From NCBI GenBank assembly GCA_013176395.1, contig JABMLP010000018.1, positions 930,001 to 994,000 on the forward strand: a DNA stretch of 64,000 nt, written 5' to 3'. Of the stretch, positions 9,684 to 20,881 are shown one piece after another. The DNA is from Venturia oleaginea. Its lineage: Eukaryota > Ascomycota > Dothideomycetes > Venturiales > Venturiaceae. The position numbers were made by a program, and so were the translations under genes. Every line of letters starts with the position of its first letter. Positions within the stretch are counted from its first letter, which is position 1. Below the pieces are notes generated by a model that worked only from the letters and a program-made list of their open reading frames with translations, searched no databases and was not told where the DNA came from.

Positions 9684-10109
9684 TCTGCCGCATCTCTGAT
9701 CTTGTGCAGATCAACTCACGACCGTTTATCGCTATCGATCTACATCTAGCAAGAATATTTCCCAGATCAGGCTCGATCATGAATCAGAGTGCTCTAAGTC
9801 AATATGTACCTTCGAATGTCAACTGGAGCACCGAGGCCCTTGATTTTGAGGGGACCCGTTTGCCTCGTTCAATTGATCTTGCAATCGTCTGGGCCGCCAA
9901 CGAGAACATTTCCCACTAGCTTCACCCACTTTTGAAAATTTCCCACTGCTTTAAGAATCTTAGTGACCACAAATCAGCTAGTTGACACCCTCAACGATAT
10001 CGTGGAAGCAGTGAGCAGTACGGCTCTGCCGAGCTACGATAGCGGCGCCTTGCAAGATCCGGATCATTTCATCAAATCCAGCGACGACAAAGACAAATTT
10101 CACTCAAAC
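9684..10109. other. Intergenic
   Basis: Nothing recognised; contains a near-repeated AACATTTCCCAC / AAATTTCCCACT pair around 9905-9945. Confidence 0.4.
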
Positions 10110-11024
10110 ATGAGGGCGCCGACGAATCAGCCGATGAATGCTTCTAGCTCGGCTCGCCCGGACGGAGCAATGAGCGATCCGACCCTCACAGCCGTCTACG
10201 ACGCTGGACTTTACAATGAGGAGCTATCTATAGACGACGACATCGACCAAAGCCACAAATATACTCCTCCTTTCAAAGGTGTAGATCTTCCTATCCACGA
10301 CAAAACCAGCCCTGGTGATTCGCCCTTCCGATTTCTCGACCTTCCGACGGACATTCGACTGTGGTTCTACGAAATTCATCTTGGCAGTCATGGGAACTCG
10401 ATTACATTGATCAGTGGATCTACCAAGCCGATGCCTCTTCCCGCTGTTGGAGTGAACTTGCTGCGCACTTGTCGTCAAGTATACGAGGAAGCCAGAAACG
10501 TCGTTAAGAGGTGGCCTGTAACATTTGTTACCCAAGTCAATACTATTCTTGGCGATCTAATGTCCTTGGGGTTGTGTTCATTTGCTAGAAATTACGATGG
10601 AATTTGCTTGCTACGTCTACTTTGCGGTTTCGAAGGTCTCAAAAGGGGGTACAATGCTATGTCCTTCCCGCCATTGTCATTCCAGAATGTCTACTTCCGC
10701 TACCATACCACTGTTCTGCGACTTCGACTCCGGCGCTCTCGAAAGCAAGCATTGGATTTTGGTCGTGTTTTAGGGCCCTTCAAAAATTACGAGGCAGAAG
10801 TCGCGGGAGCATTGAAGGCTGCTTTTCCTGCGCTGGAAATCTTGGAATTCGAACTTGGCGAACAGCATATCAAAGATTCAACGATTATGAAGGAGCTAGT
10901 CCGAGTCTCGAAGTGTGTTCCCAAGAAAATCAGAATTGATGAACATCCTCGAGTTCGCGGACAAATAAATTCTCTTACCGCTCTCTTCGACTTTTCGCTG
11001 CCGGACCGTCACACAACGCCGTAA
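10110..11024 (+). CDS. F-box-like family protein, 304 aa
   Basis: Start chosen at ATG 10110; the frame is open further upstream but has no ATG. After an ~80-residue variable N terminus comes FRFLDLPTDIRLWFYEI and then NLLRTCRQVYEEARNV. This pair (short hydrophobic F-box-like helix, then the [LI]L-x-TCRQ-[IV]-Y-x-EA motif) defines a very large, fast-evolving group of filamentous ascomycete proteins of unknown function. Nothing C-terminal is recognised. Intron-less here. Function cannot be assigned beyond possible Skp1 binding. Confidence 0.6.
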   Translation: MRAPTNQPMNASSSARPDGAMSDPTLTAVYDAGLYNEELSIDDDIDQSHKYTPPFKGVDLPIHDKTSPGDSPFRFLDLPTDIRLWFYEIHLGSHGNSITLISGSTKPMPLPAVGVNLLRTCRQVYEEARNVVKRWPVTFVTQVNTILGDLMSLGLCSFARNYDGICLLRLLCGFEGLKRGYNAMSFPPLSFQNVYFRYHTTVLRLRLRRSRKQALDFGRVLGPFKNYEAEVAGALKAAFPALEILEFELGEQHIKDSTIMKELVRVSKCVPKKIRIDEHPRVRGQINSLTALFDFSLPDRHTTP

Positions 11025-11135
11025 AACAGAAATTTGAGGCAACTATTCAGCCATCATTTTTGTTTCGCTAATTTCGAGGACCACTGCAACGCGCTTACTG
11101 GATGGGGACGTTCAGTTGACCACGTCACTCATACC

Positions 11136-11645
11136 ATGGAGCTCTTTTTCGAGTTGGACTTATGTTGCGCAACGCCTGGTAGATCATCATGTAAAACCTC
11201 ATTAGCCCACAAAGCGCAAAGTTTACGTCGCGTCTTTCTCCTGTTCGGAGGCTTACACACCATTCGGTTCTCTTTGTGTTCCCAAACTCATACCCAAATC
11301 GAGTTTAATGTTCGACACGAGTCCATGATCGATTTCTGCAAGCGTCTAAGAGGCATGCGGAACATGCTCAAGAACACTGTGGAGAATGTACCGAAGCGCA
11401 TCACCTTCGAGTTTGTCAATAGCTTGGAAGTCGGTTTCGAGATTGACGGACCGCGCCAAGTCCTGGACCTCAAAACCCTTGCTGGACTTGGGACAGATGA
11501 ATTTACCAAGAGATTTGTCGAGGACGTTGAGGATACTGCAGCATGGTGTGAGGAAAATCGCCGTTGGTTTGCAATGCCTAGGAAGGTACATCGTCAATGG
11601 ACAGCGTGGAAACGCGCGGGAAGTTCTCGTAGAAGAGAGCATTGA
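11136..11645 (+). CDS. Hypothetical protein, 169 aa
   Basis: Open frame from ATG 11136, starting 111 bp after the F-box-like gene on the same strand and ending in a basic tail (WTAWKRAGSSRRREH). It may be a separate small gene or the 3' part of the preceding one displaced by a stop. No motif is recognised. A minus-strand frame overlapping 11578-11892 is considered a shadow. Confidence 0.35.
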   Translation: MELFFELDLCCATPGRSSCKTSLAHKAQSLRRVFLLFGGLHTIRFSLCSQTHTQIEFNVRHESMIDFCKRLRGMRNMLKNTVENVPKRITFEFVNSLEVGFEIDGPRQVLDLKTLAGLGTDEFTKRFVEDVEDTAAWCEENRRWFAMPRKVHRQWTAWKRAGSSRRREH

Positions 11646-12119
11646 ATAAGCGCTGTTCAGATCTGGCACACCAATTTCTGGACAACATTCGTGAGCCGAG
11701 GTATACAAGAGCCAGAAACCAACTCAAAGGATCATGAATGTCATTTAAGTGACGGACGTCTACAGGGATAAGAGACATGAATACCGGTAGCACCCGATCG
11801 TCACTCCTCCAAACATTTTGATACCTTGACGAAGAACAACCCCGAAGAGACAAGTCTGAACTGAAAGCCCAGGGCCACGAAGAGATGGCCAACGAGGAAA
11901 TTACGTTCTCCTAGCCGCGTCAGGCAGCAAAAAAACAGGACGTTTGCCATGGCTACTCGGGAATTTGATATCCCTTGCTTCTATGGATAGGCGTAGAAGA
12001 GAACATTCGCCTCAGAGTCGCTTCACACCAGGATGGCTATGAAAAAAGAAGGATCATGTGGAAGTTGCTCGCGGGAAAGAACGTTGTGCCAACACAATGC
12101 AAACAGGACATCAAACGTA

Positions 12120-12179
12120 ATCCACCATCGAGAGGTACACACCACGGAGCGGTACACATTTTCGTATCCTCATCAATTA
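12120..12179 (+). repeat. Left terminal inverted repeat
   Basis: 60 bp, 56 of 60 matching the reverse complement of 13891-13950; TA at 12118-12119 outside. Confidence 0.93.
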
Positions 12180-12219
12180 CTCTATTATGCACCAATAAAT
12201 CTCTCATTTTTAAATATTC

Positions 12220-13883
12220 CTATCTATAATTCTGACAGTTGATTGCAAAATGGTCACCACTGCGACAAATAAAACAAGTAATTACAATGTTCTCCTCTTC
12301 ATTTGGTGGTTCTTCCTCAATATAAGGCTCTTGATCAACCTAGTTACTGCTGATAACCGAAGCTTCTTTAGAAAGTTGAAGTAAGCTTGAGCCCTCTGCA
12401 ACAGTTAAAGCGCTTGACTGACTAATATATCTCTTTTTTAGTTGCCTCTTTCGCTTCTGCCTCTCATTTGCAGCCCTTAATTTCTCATTTTCCGCAGCTA
12501 GTAAAGCGGCGCCTTGCATCGCGATCTGGCAGCCCTTGACAAGCTGATTAAGGGCCTGATCTGTTGGTCTTGGTGGACTTTTGAACGTCTCTTAAGATAG
12601 CCTTTGATTGTAGCTACCTGTAGCTCTAACTGGGTTAGATTCTGAGGTGTTTCTGGTTGCCATTGCTCTTGGTTTGCGGCCAAGGGCGCTGTAGGGGTAG
12701 ATGGCCTAATCTGGATGGTTGAAAGTACCTGATCTGGATCAAAAGGTACGAGACCGGCAGCAGTGAAGCTGCGATGAATATTGCTTAGTGTGAGGGCACT
12801 AATTCGAGCAATTTTAAAGGCGTGAAGGAACTCAATTTTGTCGATATGATTTATGCCAAGCCTCGTATATTCCGAGACTTGGTGGCCGTAGGTACGCTTG
12901 AGGACCGAAAAACAACCAATATCGAGAGGTTGAAGAAGATGTGATGAATGCGGTGGCATACAAAGAGTAATGATCATCCGGTCTGCACAAAATTGATCAA
13001 AATCTGGCGTTGCGTGGCTGCCGTGGCCATCCAGAATTAGTAGTCGATAACTACCAACCTTTCTTGCAGCTGTATTTGGCTCGAAAACCTCTTTTAACCA
13101 ATGTAATCCAAGCTTGTCATTAGTCCATCCATTTGTACTCAAAGCGATTGTCCAATCAGGCGATAAATTGTTGTTTTCGTACCAAGATGATATATGTACC
13201 TTGCCTTTGAAGATCACCATCGGCGGGAGGCTCCAACCCAGCGCATTGATCGATTCGATTGCCGTAACCCATTCGCGATCGCCAGGCTGTAATTGAGGGG
13301 GTCTGCCACGCCTATCTGAGGCAGTAACTACGCGTGAGGTACTTGCAAGGCCCATTGCAAAGCCAGTTTCGTCGAAGTTGTAGATATCGTTATTGAGGAT
13401 GCCGTATTTAGCGATTGTGTTTTGTACAAGCCGAAACCAGGCCCCAATAAGGGCTGGATCTTCGCATCTTGCCCTTTGATTATCGTAGCTGCGTGAATAT
13501 CGCGATATGAGGCTAGGGCGGCGGTTGATGTATCGCTGAGGCCAATTGACACCGATTGTGCAATCTGAGCCTACACGCTGCTCGAGTACGATTTTTGCCG
13601 CATCGCGTACCCCAGTAACGGTCAATGGATAACCTCTTTCATCCATAGATAGTATCCAATGCTCAACGACCTCCTCTTCTGTATCCGTAAGCTTTTGGCA
13701 ATTTGGGCGCGAATCGACGCGTGAAGCGCGTCCGCGAAGGCGGGAGGCAAGGGAAGTAAATGGGACAGAATAGGCATCAGCGGCCCTTCGAATACTTGGA
13801 AAATGGCCTTTCAAATAAGCGTCATGAGCAAGGAGTAGTTGACCCTCTTTCTGGGCCTTTGTATTGACTAGTTGTGGTGGCAT
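12220..13883 (-). pseudogene. Fot1/pogo-type transposase, frameshifted and with a stop
   Basis: Starts at ATG 13883 (MPPQLVNTKAQKEG). The N-terminal helix-turn-helix/CENP-B-like region ends near residue 130. The catalytic domain shows YNFDETGF, LLILDGHGSHAT and PPHSSHLLQPLDIGCF, supplying the three catalytic Asp. The uninterrupted frame ends at 12498 after 461 codons, but the natural C terminus continues in another frame: one A appears to be lost from the A run at about 12579-12582. The recovered frame runs through a charged coiled-coil-like segment, meets an in-frame TAG at 12340-12342, then encodes a CCHC knuckle (C-x2-C-x4-H-x4-C) and ends at 12220. There are therefore two independent lesions. 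The zinc knuckle tail is known from several fungal Fot1-class transposases. Confidence 0.88.
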
Positions 13884-13890
13884 TGTGGTT

Positions 13891-13950
13891 TAATCGATGA
13901 GGATACGAAAATGTGTACCGCTCGGTGGTTTGTACCGCTCGATGGTGGAT
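13891..13950 (-). repeat. Right terminal inverted repeat
   Basis: 60 bp partner of 12120-12179; TA at 13951-13952 outside. Confidence 0.93.
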
Positions 13951-13989
13951 TAAGTTATTATTAATGAGTAAGGTTGTAAGAATCGGCAT

Positions 13990-15104
13990 TTAGAAGTCCC
14001 ACCTTTGTCGTCGATTGATATTGTTTGTATACCAACTAACAGCTTGCTCTATGCTAGCTTCGGTGTGGGCACCATCCAAATACCATTCAACACTCTCTTC
14101 GGTGATGGTTTGAAATCTTCCAGGCCAGGAGAAAGAACGTATGCCAGTGATTGCGTCTTCATTCATCAGTAGCGTCCCAGCTTCACGCCAGAGCCAAGCG
14201 CGAACGGCCGCCAAGGCCAGGGAACAATTGAGCTTTTGAACATATGGCTCCAATAAAGAAACATTGTCAGGAAGTTGTGGATCAACTCCAACAAATTCCA
14301 GTACCACTTGCTTCTCTTCTGCTCGCTCCTTCAGAACATGAGCTACGGCTGACACTTGGCTGGACGAGAATGCCAGAGCTCCACGTTTCAATATTCCAGC
14401 TTTATGCCAGGCAATTTCCTGGATGGAGGGGCCTAGTAAATGTACGTGGTCTAATTCGATTGACGTGATGACAGTCACAGTTGGAGCATCAACGATGTTA
14501 GTCGCGTCGAATTGCCCGCCTAGATGGGTCTCGTATATGGCTATATCCACGTCTTCGGATAGAAACACATGATATGAGACTAGCGTCAGAAGTTGGAGGT
14601 ATCTTGGAATGTCAAGAACTGGTGTGAGATTATGCGGAGTCCGGTCCCGAACTTCGAAGAACCTTTTCGTAAACAGGTCCTCATCTATTAGAGTGCCGTT
14701 GATCTGAATCCTCTCGCGTACGTTTCGGATGTGGGGAGAAGTATAAAGGCCAACCTTGGATGGGAAACCGTTCGAGGTTCCACAAGCCTGAAGTAGGAAA
14801 GACATGAAGGCACATGTACTGCCTTTTCCTTTCGTCCCTGCAACGTGTATAATTCTTAACCGTTGCAGATGGTGATTCTAATCTAAATTAGCATGTCAAT
14901 TACTCGCGATAGCGATTGTCGCACGGAGTAACCGATCATTCCGAGCCACTTTTCCATGTCATCAGAGCCTCGCATATCGTCTAATGTCTTCTTGGGGGCT
15001 GCTCTTCTTCTACTGTTATGGCAATTGATGGCATCCTAAGTGAAGTGAGGTCAATATAAGGCTTGCTCGGTGTTGAGTTCGCGTACCTTATAAGTCCGGT
15101 CCAT
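13990..15104 (-). pseudogene. Folylpolyglutamate synthase, 3'-truncated
   Basis: FPGS (Mur-ligase family) adds glutamates to folates in cytosol and mitochondria. Three exons on the minus strand: 15087-15104 (MDRTYK), 14925-15035 (DAINCHNSRRR onward) and 14877-13990. The ATP-binding loop HVAGTKGKGSTCAF and the later LGGQFDATN, SIELDHVHLLG and WYLDGAHTEASIEQA motifs are all present. The frame stops at 13990 after about 338 residues, directly after the DGAHT motif where a family member would continue for roughly 130-160 more residues. The transposon terminus is only 39 bp further on, and I do not recognise the missing C terminus on the far side of the element. The second intron starts GTGCGA, an uncommon donor. 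Probably a dead or secondary copy; an intact FPGS is expected elsewhere because the enzyme is essential for methionine and purine synthesis. Confidence 0.8.
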
Positions 15105-15595
15105 GGTTGAGATTTGAGAGTGCAATCGCCAAGGTTCAAGCTACGGTCGGAGATAAGGTACTTCAAGGTCACGTGGTCACGTGTAAAATGGAGTATTACG
15201 GGTCACATTGTTGAGCGCCAACCTATCGACATCTGCCCTTCTAATGGGATAGAATTACAGAAATGCAAGCTATGTGGTCTCGCCGGACAGATTACCGAGG
15301 GGTACAACAAAATCGTACTTGTTATTGGAGCCGAAGAAGGAGTAATACACATCAAGGGGGACGAGCGGATACTCATCAGACATGGAGACATTGTATATTG
15401 TGTAGGAGCGAAGATAGGGTCAGTATATGACCAACGTAGTGGGAATTCATGGCGCTCACAGCTGTGTGTTGAATGGCACCCCGAAAGAAGTGATGCCAGC
15501 TCTTCACGCACGTAAGTCCCCATGCCTGGAATGAAATGACGAGGCCCTATGTCGCATTTTTCAGATGTTGCCAAGGCCTTCCTAGCTTGTTCCTC
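15105..15595. other. Intergenic upstream of FPGS
   Basis: Presumed FPGS promoter. A plus-strand open frame (15114-15515) has no recognisable motif and is probably fortuitous. Confidence 0.4.
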
Positions 15596-17283
15596 TTACC
15601 CCAACTGGAAATATACCGCAGCCTGGAACTCGAAGATCTTCCCAATGTAGTAATTGCCATCTGTGAAGGTCTCGTACTTTTCTGCAAAAGCAGAAGCTTT
15701 CTGGAAGTGATCAAGGGCGGCAGAGTACTCGCAGTTCTTCAGCGAAACGCGTGAGAGGCCTAGGAGCGATCGTACGTGACCAAGCTGGTCGGCCACGTCA
15801 GGGCTTTTAATGTTATCATACATGGCAGATAGTTCGGAGCAGATATCGACTGCTTCAGCTAATTTGCCTTGGATGATGAGAGCTTCCGCCAAGGGTAATA
15901 GCAGTCGTCTGTACGGCTTACTTTTTCCATTTCCATCTAGCGTGAGCTTATTGACATGATCCCTCACTAGCCTCTCGGCTTTGGTAGGTGTTCCCAATTC
16001 GCAGTAAATATCAGCTAGATGATGCATGATATGGAATCTGCAATTTTGTGTTGGCTGAAGGCTCGATAGACACGTCTCTAAGCAATTTAATGCATGACTG
16101 AAATCGCCTTGGTATCGGTAAACTCTCCCAAGAGCAGTTTGTTTTAAGCGGAGAATCGAGAGCTCTAAGAGAGTCTGGCCTCGAGGACTCCAACTGCCCG
16201 CATATTCCTACGCGCTTTTGAAGTCTCTTCGAAGGATGGCGTTCTCTGTCTGTGAGAGAAGCAAACGACCGTAACAACAATGCAGTCTAATGTCTGGTGT
16301 TTCTGGATCCACGCCTCTTAGCGCTGCTTGCACAATCTCTTCAGATTTGATATGCTCTCCTCGAAACCGTAGTAAGCAACTTTGTCTGTCCACGATAGCT
16401 AGTCTCAGATAGCTCGGCAAGTCCTGTGACTGAAGTCGCTCTAGTATTGCGAGCATGTCCCATCGAGAGGTGGAGCAGAGCCTCGATGCTGCCAACATTG
16501 CCTCAACAAAGCTGTTACGAGTAGGCCCTTGAAGTCTAGAGGGAGGAAGTTGTTCAAAGAATGGTTAGCATTGTTCAAGATAAGGCAGCAGTGCCATTCC
16601 TATACTTTGAAACCTATATTTGGTCAACTCCAGTTCTGTATAGCGTTAAGAATCCCTTACCTCTCATGTAGAATATCTTTTCTTGGGTAGATGTGGCTCA
16701 AAAATGTCAAGAGTTGTGTATGGCACCATTCACTGTCTTGTGGGCTATCAAACGACCCTGGGAAGGATATTTCGCCTTTTATGAAAGAATTGACTGCGTC
16801 ATTGAGGTAATGTTGCTCCGAAAAGAGAAAGGCGAGATTCTCATCGAGATTAGCCATGGAGAGTTGTTGATGAGTGATAATTCCGTGCTCCCCCCACAGC
16901 TTTTGAGGTATGGCCCACATAGCGAGCACATCTACGGGAAGCTTCGACAACAGAAACGCTAGCGGTAGAATTTTTGCGCCGCCAGAGGACACGGTATTGG
17001 AGCTCTGACGAGCTTGTAAACCCAACTGTCCTGAGTATCCGTCCGCCGGCCCTGGGTTATTTTGGCCTAGATTACGAAAATATTGAGTTACCTGGGCATG
17101 ACTCTGCGGAGTGCTGGGATCTGGGTAAGGCTGCTCTCCACGCTGAAAACGTTCGTTTGGGACAGCAAATTCATTTTGCCAAACCTGGAGAAGCATTTGC
17201 GTTGCTTTTTCGCTGTAATTGAGATGACCGCAGATCTGCTCTAGACTCTTGGCTGTTAGGACGACACCAGCAAGCTTTGGCAT
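15596..17283 (-). pseudogene. TPR-like repeat protein with in-frame TAG
   Basis: Minus-strand gene of at least two exons: 16661-17283 and 15596-16535, joined by an intron with GTAAGG donor and TAG acceptor and matching phase. Exon 2 reads through helical repeats resembling tetratricopeptide units (LADIYCELGTPTKAERLV, LAEALIIQGKLAEAVDIC, LLGLSRVSLKNCEYSAALDH), ending at 15596. A single TAG at 16208-16210 interrupts exon 2; the frame is open and protein-like on both sides, and CAG-to-TAG is the simplest explanation. The frame may extend 5' beyond ATG 17283 through an acceptor (TTTTAG) just upstream, joining it to the unit at 17478-18209. Function unknown; TPR proteins act as scaffolds. Confidence 0.55.
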
Positions 17284-17477
17284 TTGGCTCACCTAAAATC
17301 CGACCCCACCAGAACTTTCAAGATGCAAGGGAAAGCGAAGCATAATCCTCCGTTTCTGTGTGGGTTTGCGTACTTGCTACCCAGGAGGTGCTTTATTGTG
17401 AACTGAACAGCCGCTTCGCGAGCAGCACCGAAAGGTACGTACAAGCTCAAAGGATTCCCATCTTGGAATTTCAGTGA

Positions 17478-18209
17478 CTATATAGGAAAGTGGGTTGGTC
17501 GGTACTCACAAGTAAAAAAGATATCGAAGCAGCTCGTACCCCATTGACTTTGGAGCAGAGATGAGGACACTTCGTTAACAAACTGGGTAGCATAACGAAG
17601 ATTAGATGCACCTGTGGAGGACTCTATCGCAAATATCGTGCTCAGTCTCTTGTCGACCTGCAAGGCTGTCCATTTTCCAGACTTGTGAAGTAGTATAGCC
17701 CATGAGCCGACAATAAGCTGTTGGATATTCCGCACTCGAAGCGACATGTTTTGGTTCTCGGCGAAGGACAAGCTTTGATCGGAATACAAATTGAAGCGTT
17801 GGAATGGATCGAGTTTCGTGGGATCTGCAGAGCCTTCAAAGCCAAACACGGCCCTGTTATGAATGGCATTGAACGACCACAACCACTGCTGCGCGTTCCA
17901 GATAGTCCAGTTTTCTGCTCCAGGAATCTTCCCAAGGAAGGCATCCAGCTCTTTCTGACGTGCTCCGATAGCTTTTGTGAGAGGTCCACATGAGGGTGGT
18001 TGAGGCTGCTATGTTACTTGTGGTTGAAGAGGCTGTGGTTGTTTTGTTTGACGAGGTTGGAGCTGGTGTTGGCATTGTGATTGTGGTTGCGGTAGATGGC
18101 GCATGTAACAATCCTCTACAATGTTTTCCAGGCAGGCTATGTAGGCTCGATCGGTGCTAGAAAAGCTTTGGATAAGGCGGCCCTTGGCGCGTGCCTTCAT
18201 TCTGACCAT
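17478..18209 (-). pseudogene. Unrecognised protein frame interrupted by TAG
   Basis: ATG 18209 (MVRMKARAKGRLIQSF) leads into a Gln/Pro-rich linker, meets TAG at 18009-18011 and continues in the same frame as DAFLGKIPGAENWTIWNAQQ and on to 17478. Near the end the sequence SWAILLHKSGKWTALQVD, and later GTSCFDIFFTCEY, faintly recalls the His/Asp/Cys segments of C48 (Ulp1-like) peptidases, but the expected His and Asp are not in place, so no activity is claimed. A GTGAGT donor at 17509 suggests that the last residues before 17478 are intron and that the gene continues towards 17300 (open stretch SLKFQDGNPLSLYVPFGAAR). May be the 5' half of the TPR-like gene next to it. Confidence 0.35.
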
Positions 18210-18673
18210 GATTCAATGTTGTTGTTGTGAAGGAATGGATGTGACGATGGAGAGGTAGTGCACGCTAATCTTATTGTAGTACAACGAGCTCGTCGTAAAG
18301 GCGCCCAATCAGCAACTTTCATTCCCACAAGCGAGGGTGGAGCCATTTTCCATCCCACTTTGAAGTTTGCAGCCAAGATTGGTGCGATTCCCTTCTTCTC
18401 TTGCCTCGACAGGGAACGTGCCTTGGAAGAGTCGGAATCTGTGTAGACATGCTAGTCAATGAGCGATAACGAATTTGGCAATAAATGGTTGCCTAAGACA
18501 CTACCAGATACGTCTTCTCCGCTCCCCATAACTGAATACGACCGACCCAAGATTAGGATTGAAATGATATGATGCAGGGGGAGGCTCGCCTACATAGCTA
18601 AAGCCTATGGTTGGCGGTATCGAGTCATGTCTTCGCACGTAGACGTGTCGTGTCTCCTCACAATTACAGCAGA

Positions 18674-19252
18674 TCAGCCTGCATGGCTCATCAATATCGT
18701 TGGGATTCGCGACATGGTTCCCTTTTTCGAAGAAAGTGTTGTGTTGAACCATGTGAATCGATTCGATCTTGGAGGGATGTATAGGAAACGCCGTTCGAAT
18801 AGGCAGAATCCTGGCGGCCGCCCGTGTGAAGAATTCGGCGAGATTAGAATTGTAAACTTGTAAAAGCTATCAAACTTACTATAGACTATTGCCGCATTTT
18901 CTTCTTCCTCGAAAGAGAATATCATCCTGAAGGGATGACAAGGGACTGTGTATTTGTAGCCGACCATCGTGAAAAAGCCTTTAATGTCTGTGACCGGACG
19001 GAAAGCTGGGATAAGACTGCGTATGTTTTGAGAGAACTCGTATAGTGCTACTTCCGCATAGCCGATGTCGTTCGCGGTCAACCTTGGGACAGCAGGGTTG
19101 AAGTACGAGGAAGTCCAGTAGAAGCTTTCACATTCAATATCAATCAAGATAAGGAATGGCTTGAGGGGTATAATTTCGTTTTTGAGTCTATAGAGCGCGA
19201 GTCTGGGGTCCTCGATCATATGCTTATCAAAATCTTCGTCAACTTCGAACAT
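18674..19252 (-). CDS. Hypothetical protein, partial model
   Basis: Open minus-strand frame of 192 residues from MFEVDEDFDKHMIEDP; upstream the frame is open for about 20 more codons (NDTIELLYLPNILIFLINT) and is probably preceded by an exon. The composition is that of a real folded protein (many aromatics, few low-complexity runs). No family recognised. The end is uncertain: the segment after EEEENAAIV may be intronic. Confidence 0.4.
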   Translation of the reverse strand: MFEVDEDFDKHMIEDPRLALYRLKNEIIPLKPFLILIDIECESFYWTSSYFNPAVPRLTANDIGYAEVALYEFSQNIRSLIPAFRPVTDIKGFFTMVGYKYTVPCHPFRMIFSFEEEENAAIVYSKFDSFYKFTILISPNSSHGRPPGFCLFERRFLYIPPRSNRFTWFNTTLSSKKGTMSRIPTILMSHAG

Positions 19253-20881
19253 CGTGTTGATGAGAAAAATGAGAATGTTGGGCAGGTAAAGAAGCTCTAT
19301 GGTATCGTTAAAGTTAATCGAGGATCATAAAATGCATATGCTAGGTTACGCGGATTCATGCATAGAACCAGGGTTGGTAACTTCTCCAGTGCAGGAGAGG
19401 TACAGAACTGCATTCCTCCAGCCAATGCATGATCATGCACTACATATTGTTGAGTCCTTCCGTTATCGTCTTCGACTCTTTCTGGCCGTAAAATGGGAGC
19501 TTCTTCGAGACGGCCAGCTTTTCCGCAAATTGATCGATCAAATGCCAATGCTGAGTGTTCGCTATCGGGCTCTAGAAGGACTGACAAATCAGTATCAAAG
19601 GAACTGGTTCCTCCTGAATCCGTTTCAGAAAGTCGCTTGTGTATATTGGTCCCATAACACTTCCTTTCTTCATCTAGTTTCCATTCATCCCAAAGTAGAT
19701 GCGTTGCTTGACACACAATGCCTCGTTCCAATCCAGCTTCAACCTGATCATTCGATTCAGACACTGCACCTTTGCATATAAATGGCAGCGAAAGCACTTG
19801 GGCAGTGCTATCGGTGCACAGTGTCTAATGATGCTTCCCTGTTGCGCGTCTGACTGAAAACTGTGAATTTTCAGCGCTTGCTCGTATGTCGTAGTCATCT
19901 ACTCACAGTTTTGAATTGTGCTTTATACTCCTGACCATCTTTGCAATGGCGCTGAAATTTCCTATCACAGGTTGTGCTCGTAGATGCTCTGTCAGATGCG
20001 CCATGCTTTGCATATTAGAAGCAAAACCTTCCCGCTCATTTTCAGTGGAGTTAGGATACCATTTATCAGCATCCCTAAGCACAAGCGACAACAACTGTAA
20101 CGGAGTCAGGCTGTACTCGGCTCTCAGGAACGTGGATTCGGTAACCAGCTCATCTTACATCGCTCGAGCAAGGAAAATCATCTCGTTGTTGCGAGTTGTA
20201 GAGCCTTATCAGGTTGTTCTGCCACCTTTCTTCGTTTGTGACCTCGTCGTGTAGGTATTGAGGCATGGTCTCGCCATGCACGACCCCGTAAATGAACTTG
20301 AGATGGACAGGAATGGGCATTGTACCATCTGGGAAAATGAATGGCTACCCAAGATCTTGTTCATTCTAGGACAATCTTCTCGGCCTTGCTCAAATCAATA
20401 AGCCCCTCGGACTCCGGTTTCTGTCATGTCTGTCATAAAATCGTTTCTCTGGTAATCAGACATGACCTCGCCGTGCATGATAGCATATATGAGGGCCTCT
20501 GAACGATGTTAAAGCTCCAACTTGACAATCATAACCGAGGCAGAGACACATAGCCTTGGTAGCGTAGCAAAGTCGATCCATCGTGGCAAAGCGGTGCTTA
20601 GTGTTCCAGTTGCAGGTCTTGATGAGAATACGTGAAGTGACTGGTTTTCAAAGAAGACGGAAGAGAGGTGGCAGAGAGGTGGAATGGAGGCGTGGGCGGT
20701 CGAGTCTCGAGATCAAAGGTGATGGCGATGGCTTAGGTTCTACACGGCCCGTTCCGCTTTCGGCATGCCGGTCTGACAGTTTCCGATGACTTTGATATCA
20801 AAACTCATTATTCTCCTCTCATATTGACTTGGAGATCCAGTTGATTTACTATACAAATAGCCAGCTGCAGTGGCTGAAGTT
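19253..20881. other. Unresolved minus-strand coding remnants
   Basis: Several open minus-strand stretches (19297-19797, 19674-19898, 19903-20094, about 20150-20350, about 20410-20580) look like exons of one or two genes but cannot be joined without stops or shifts. A GTGAGT donor follows KHNSKL at about 19906. Two segments share a related motif, FIYGVVHGETMPQYL and LIYAIMHGEVMSDYQ, roughly 190 bp apart, suggesting an internal duplication. No family recognised. Confidence 0.35.

Larger units (their letters stand above)
12120..13950 (-). mobile_element. Fot1/pogo-like DNA transposon, complete ends, 1831 bp
   Basis: Near-perfect inverted repeats of 60 bp (12120-12179 and 13891-13950; four mismatches) begin ATCCACCATCGAG and each is flanked immediately outside by TA, the target duplication of the Tc1/mariner superfamily. 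The interior carries one transposase gene on the minus strand with a CENP-B/Tc5-type DNA-binding region and a DDE_1 domain, which places it in the pogo/Fot1 branch. The transposase is broken, so the copy cannot move by itself but could be mobilised by an active relative because the ends are preserved. Confidence 0.93.

Noticed and set aside
17478..17882. Firm assignment as a Ulp1/C48 peptidase
   Set aside because: Only loose resemblance; the catalytic His and Asp positions carry Lys and Glu and the C-terminal exon join is unresolved.
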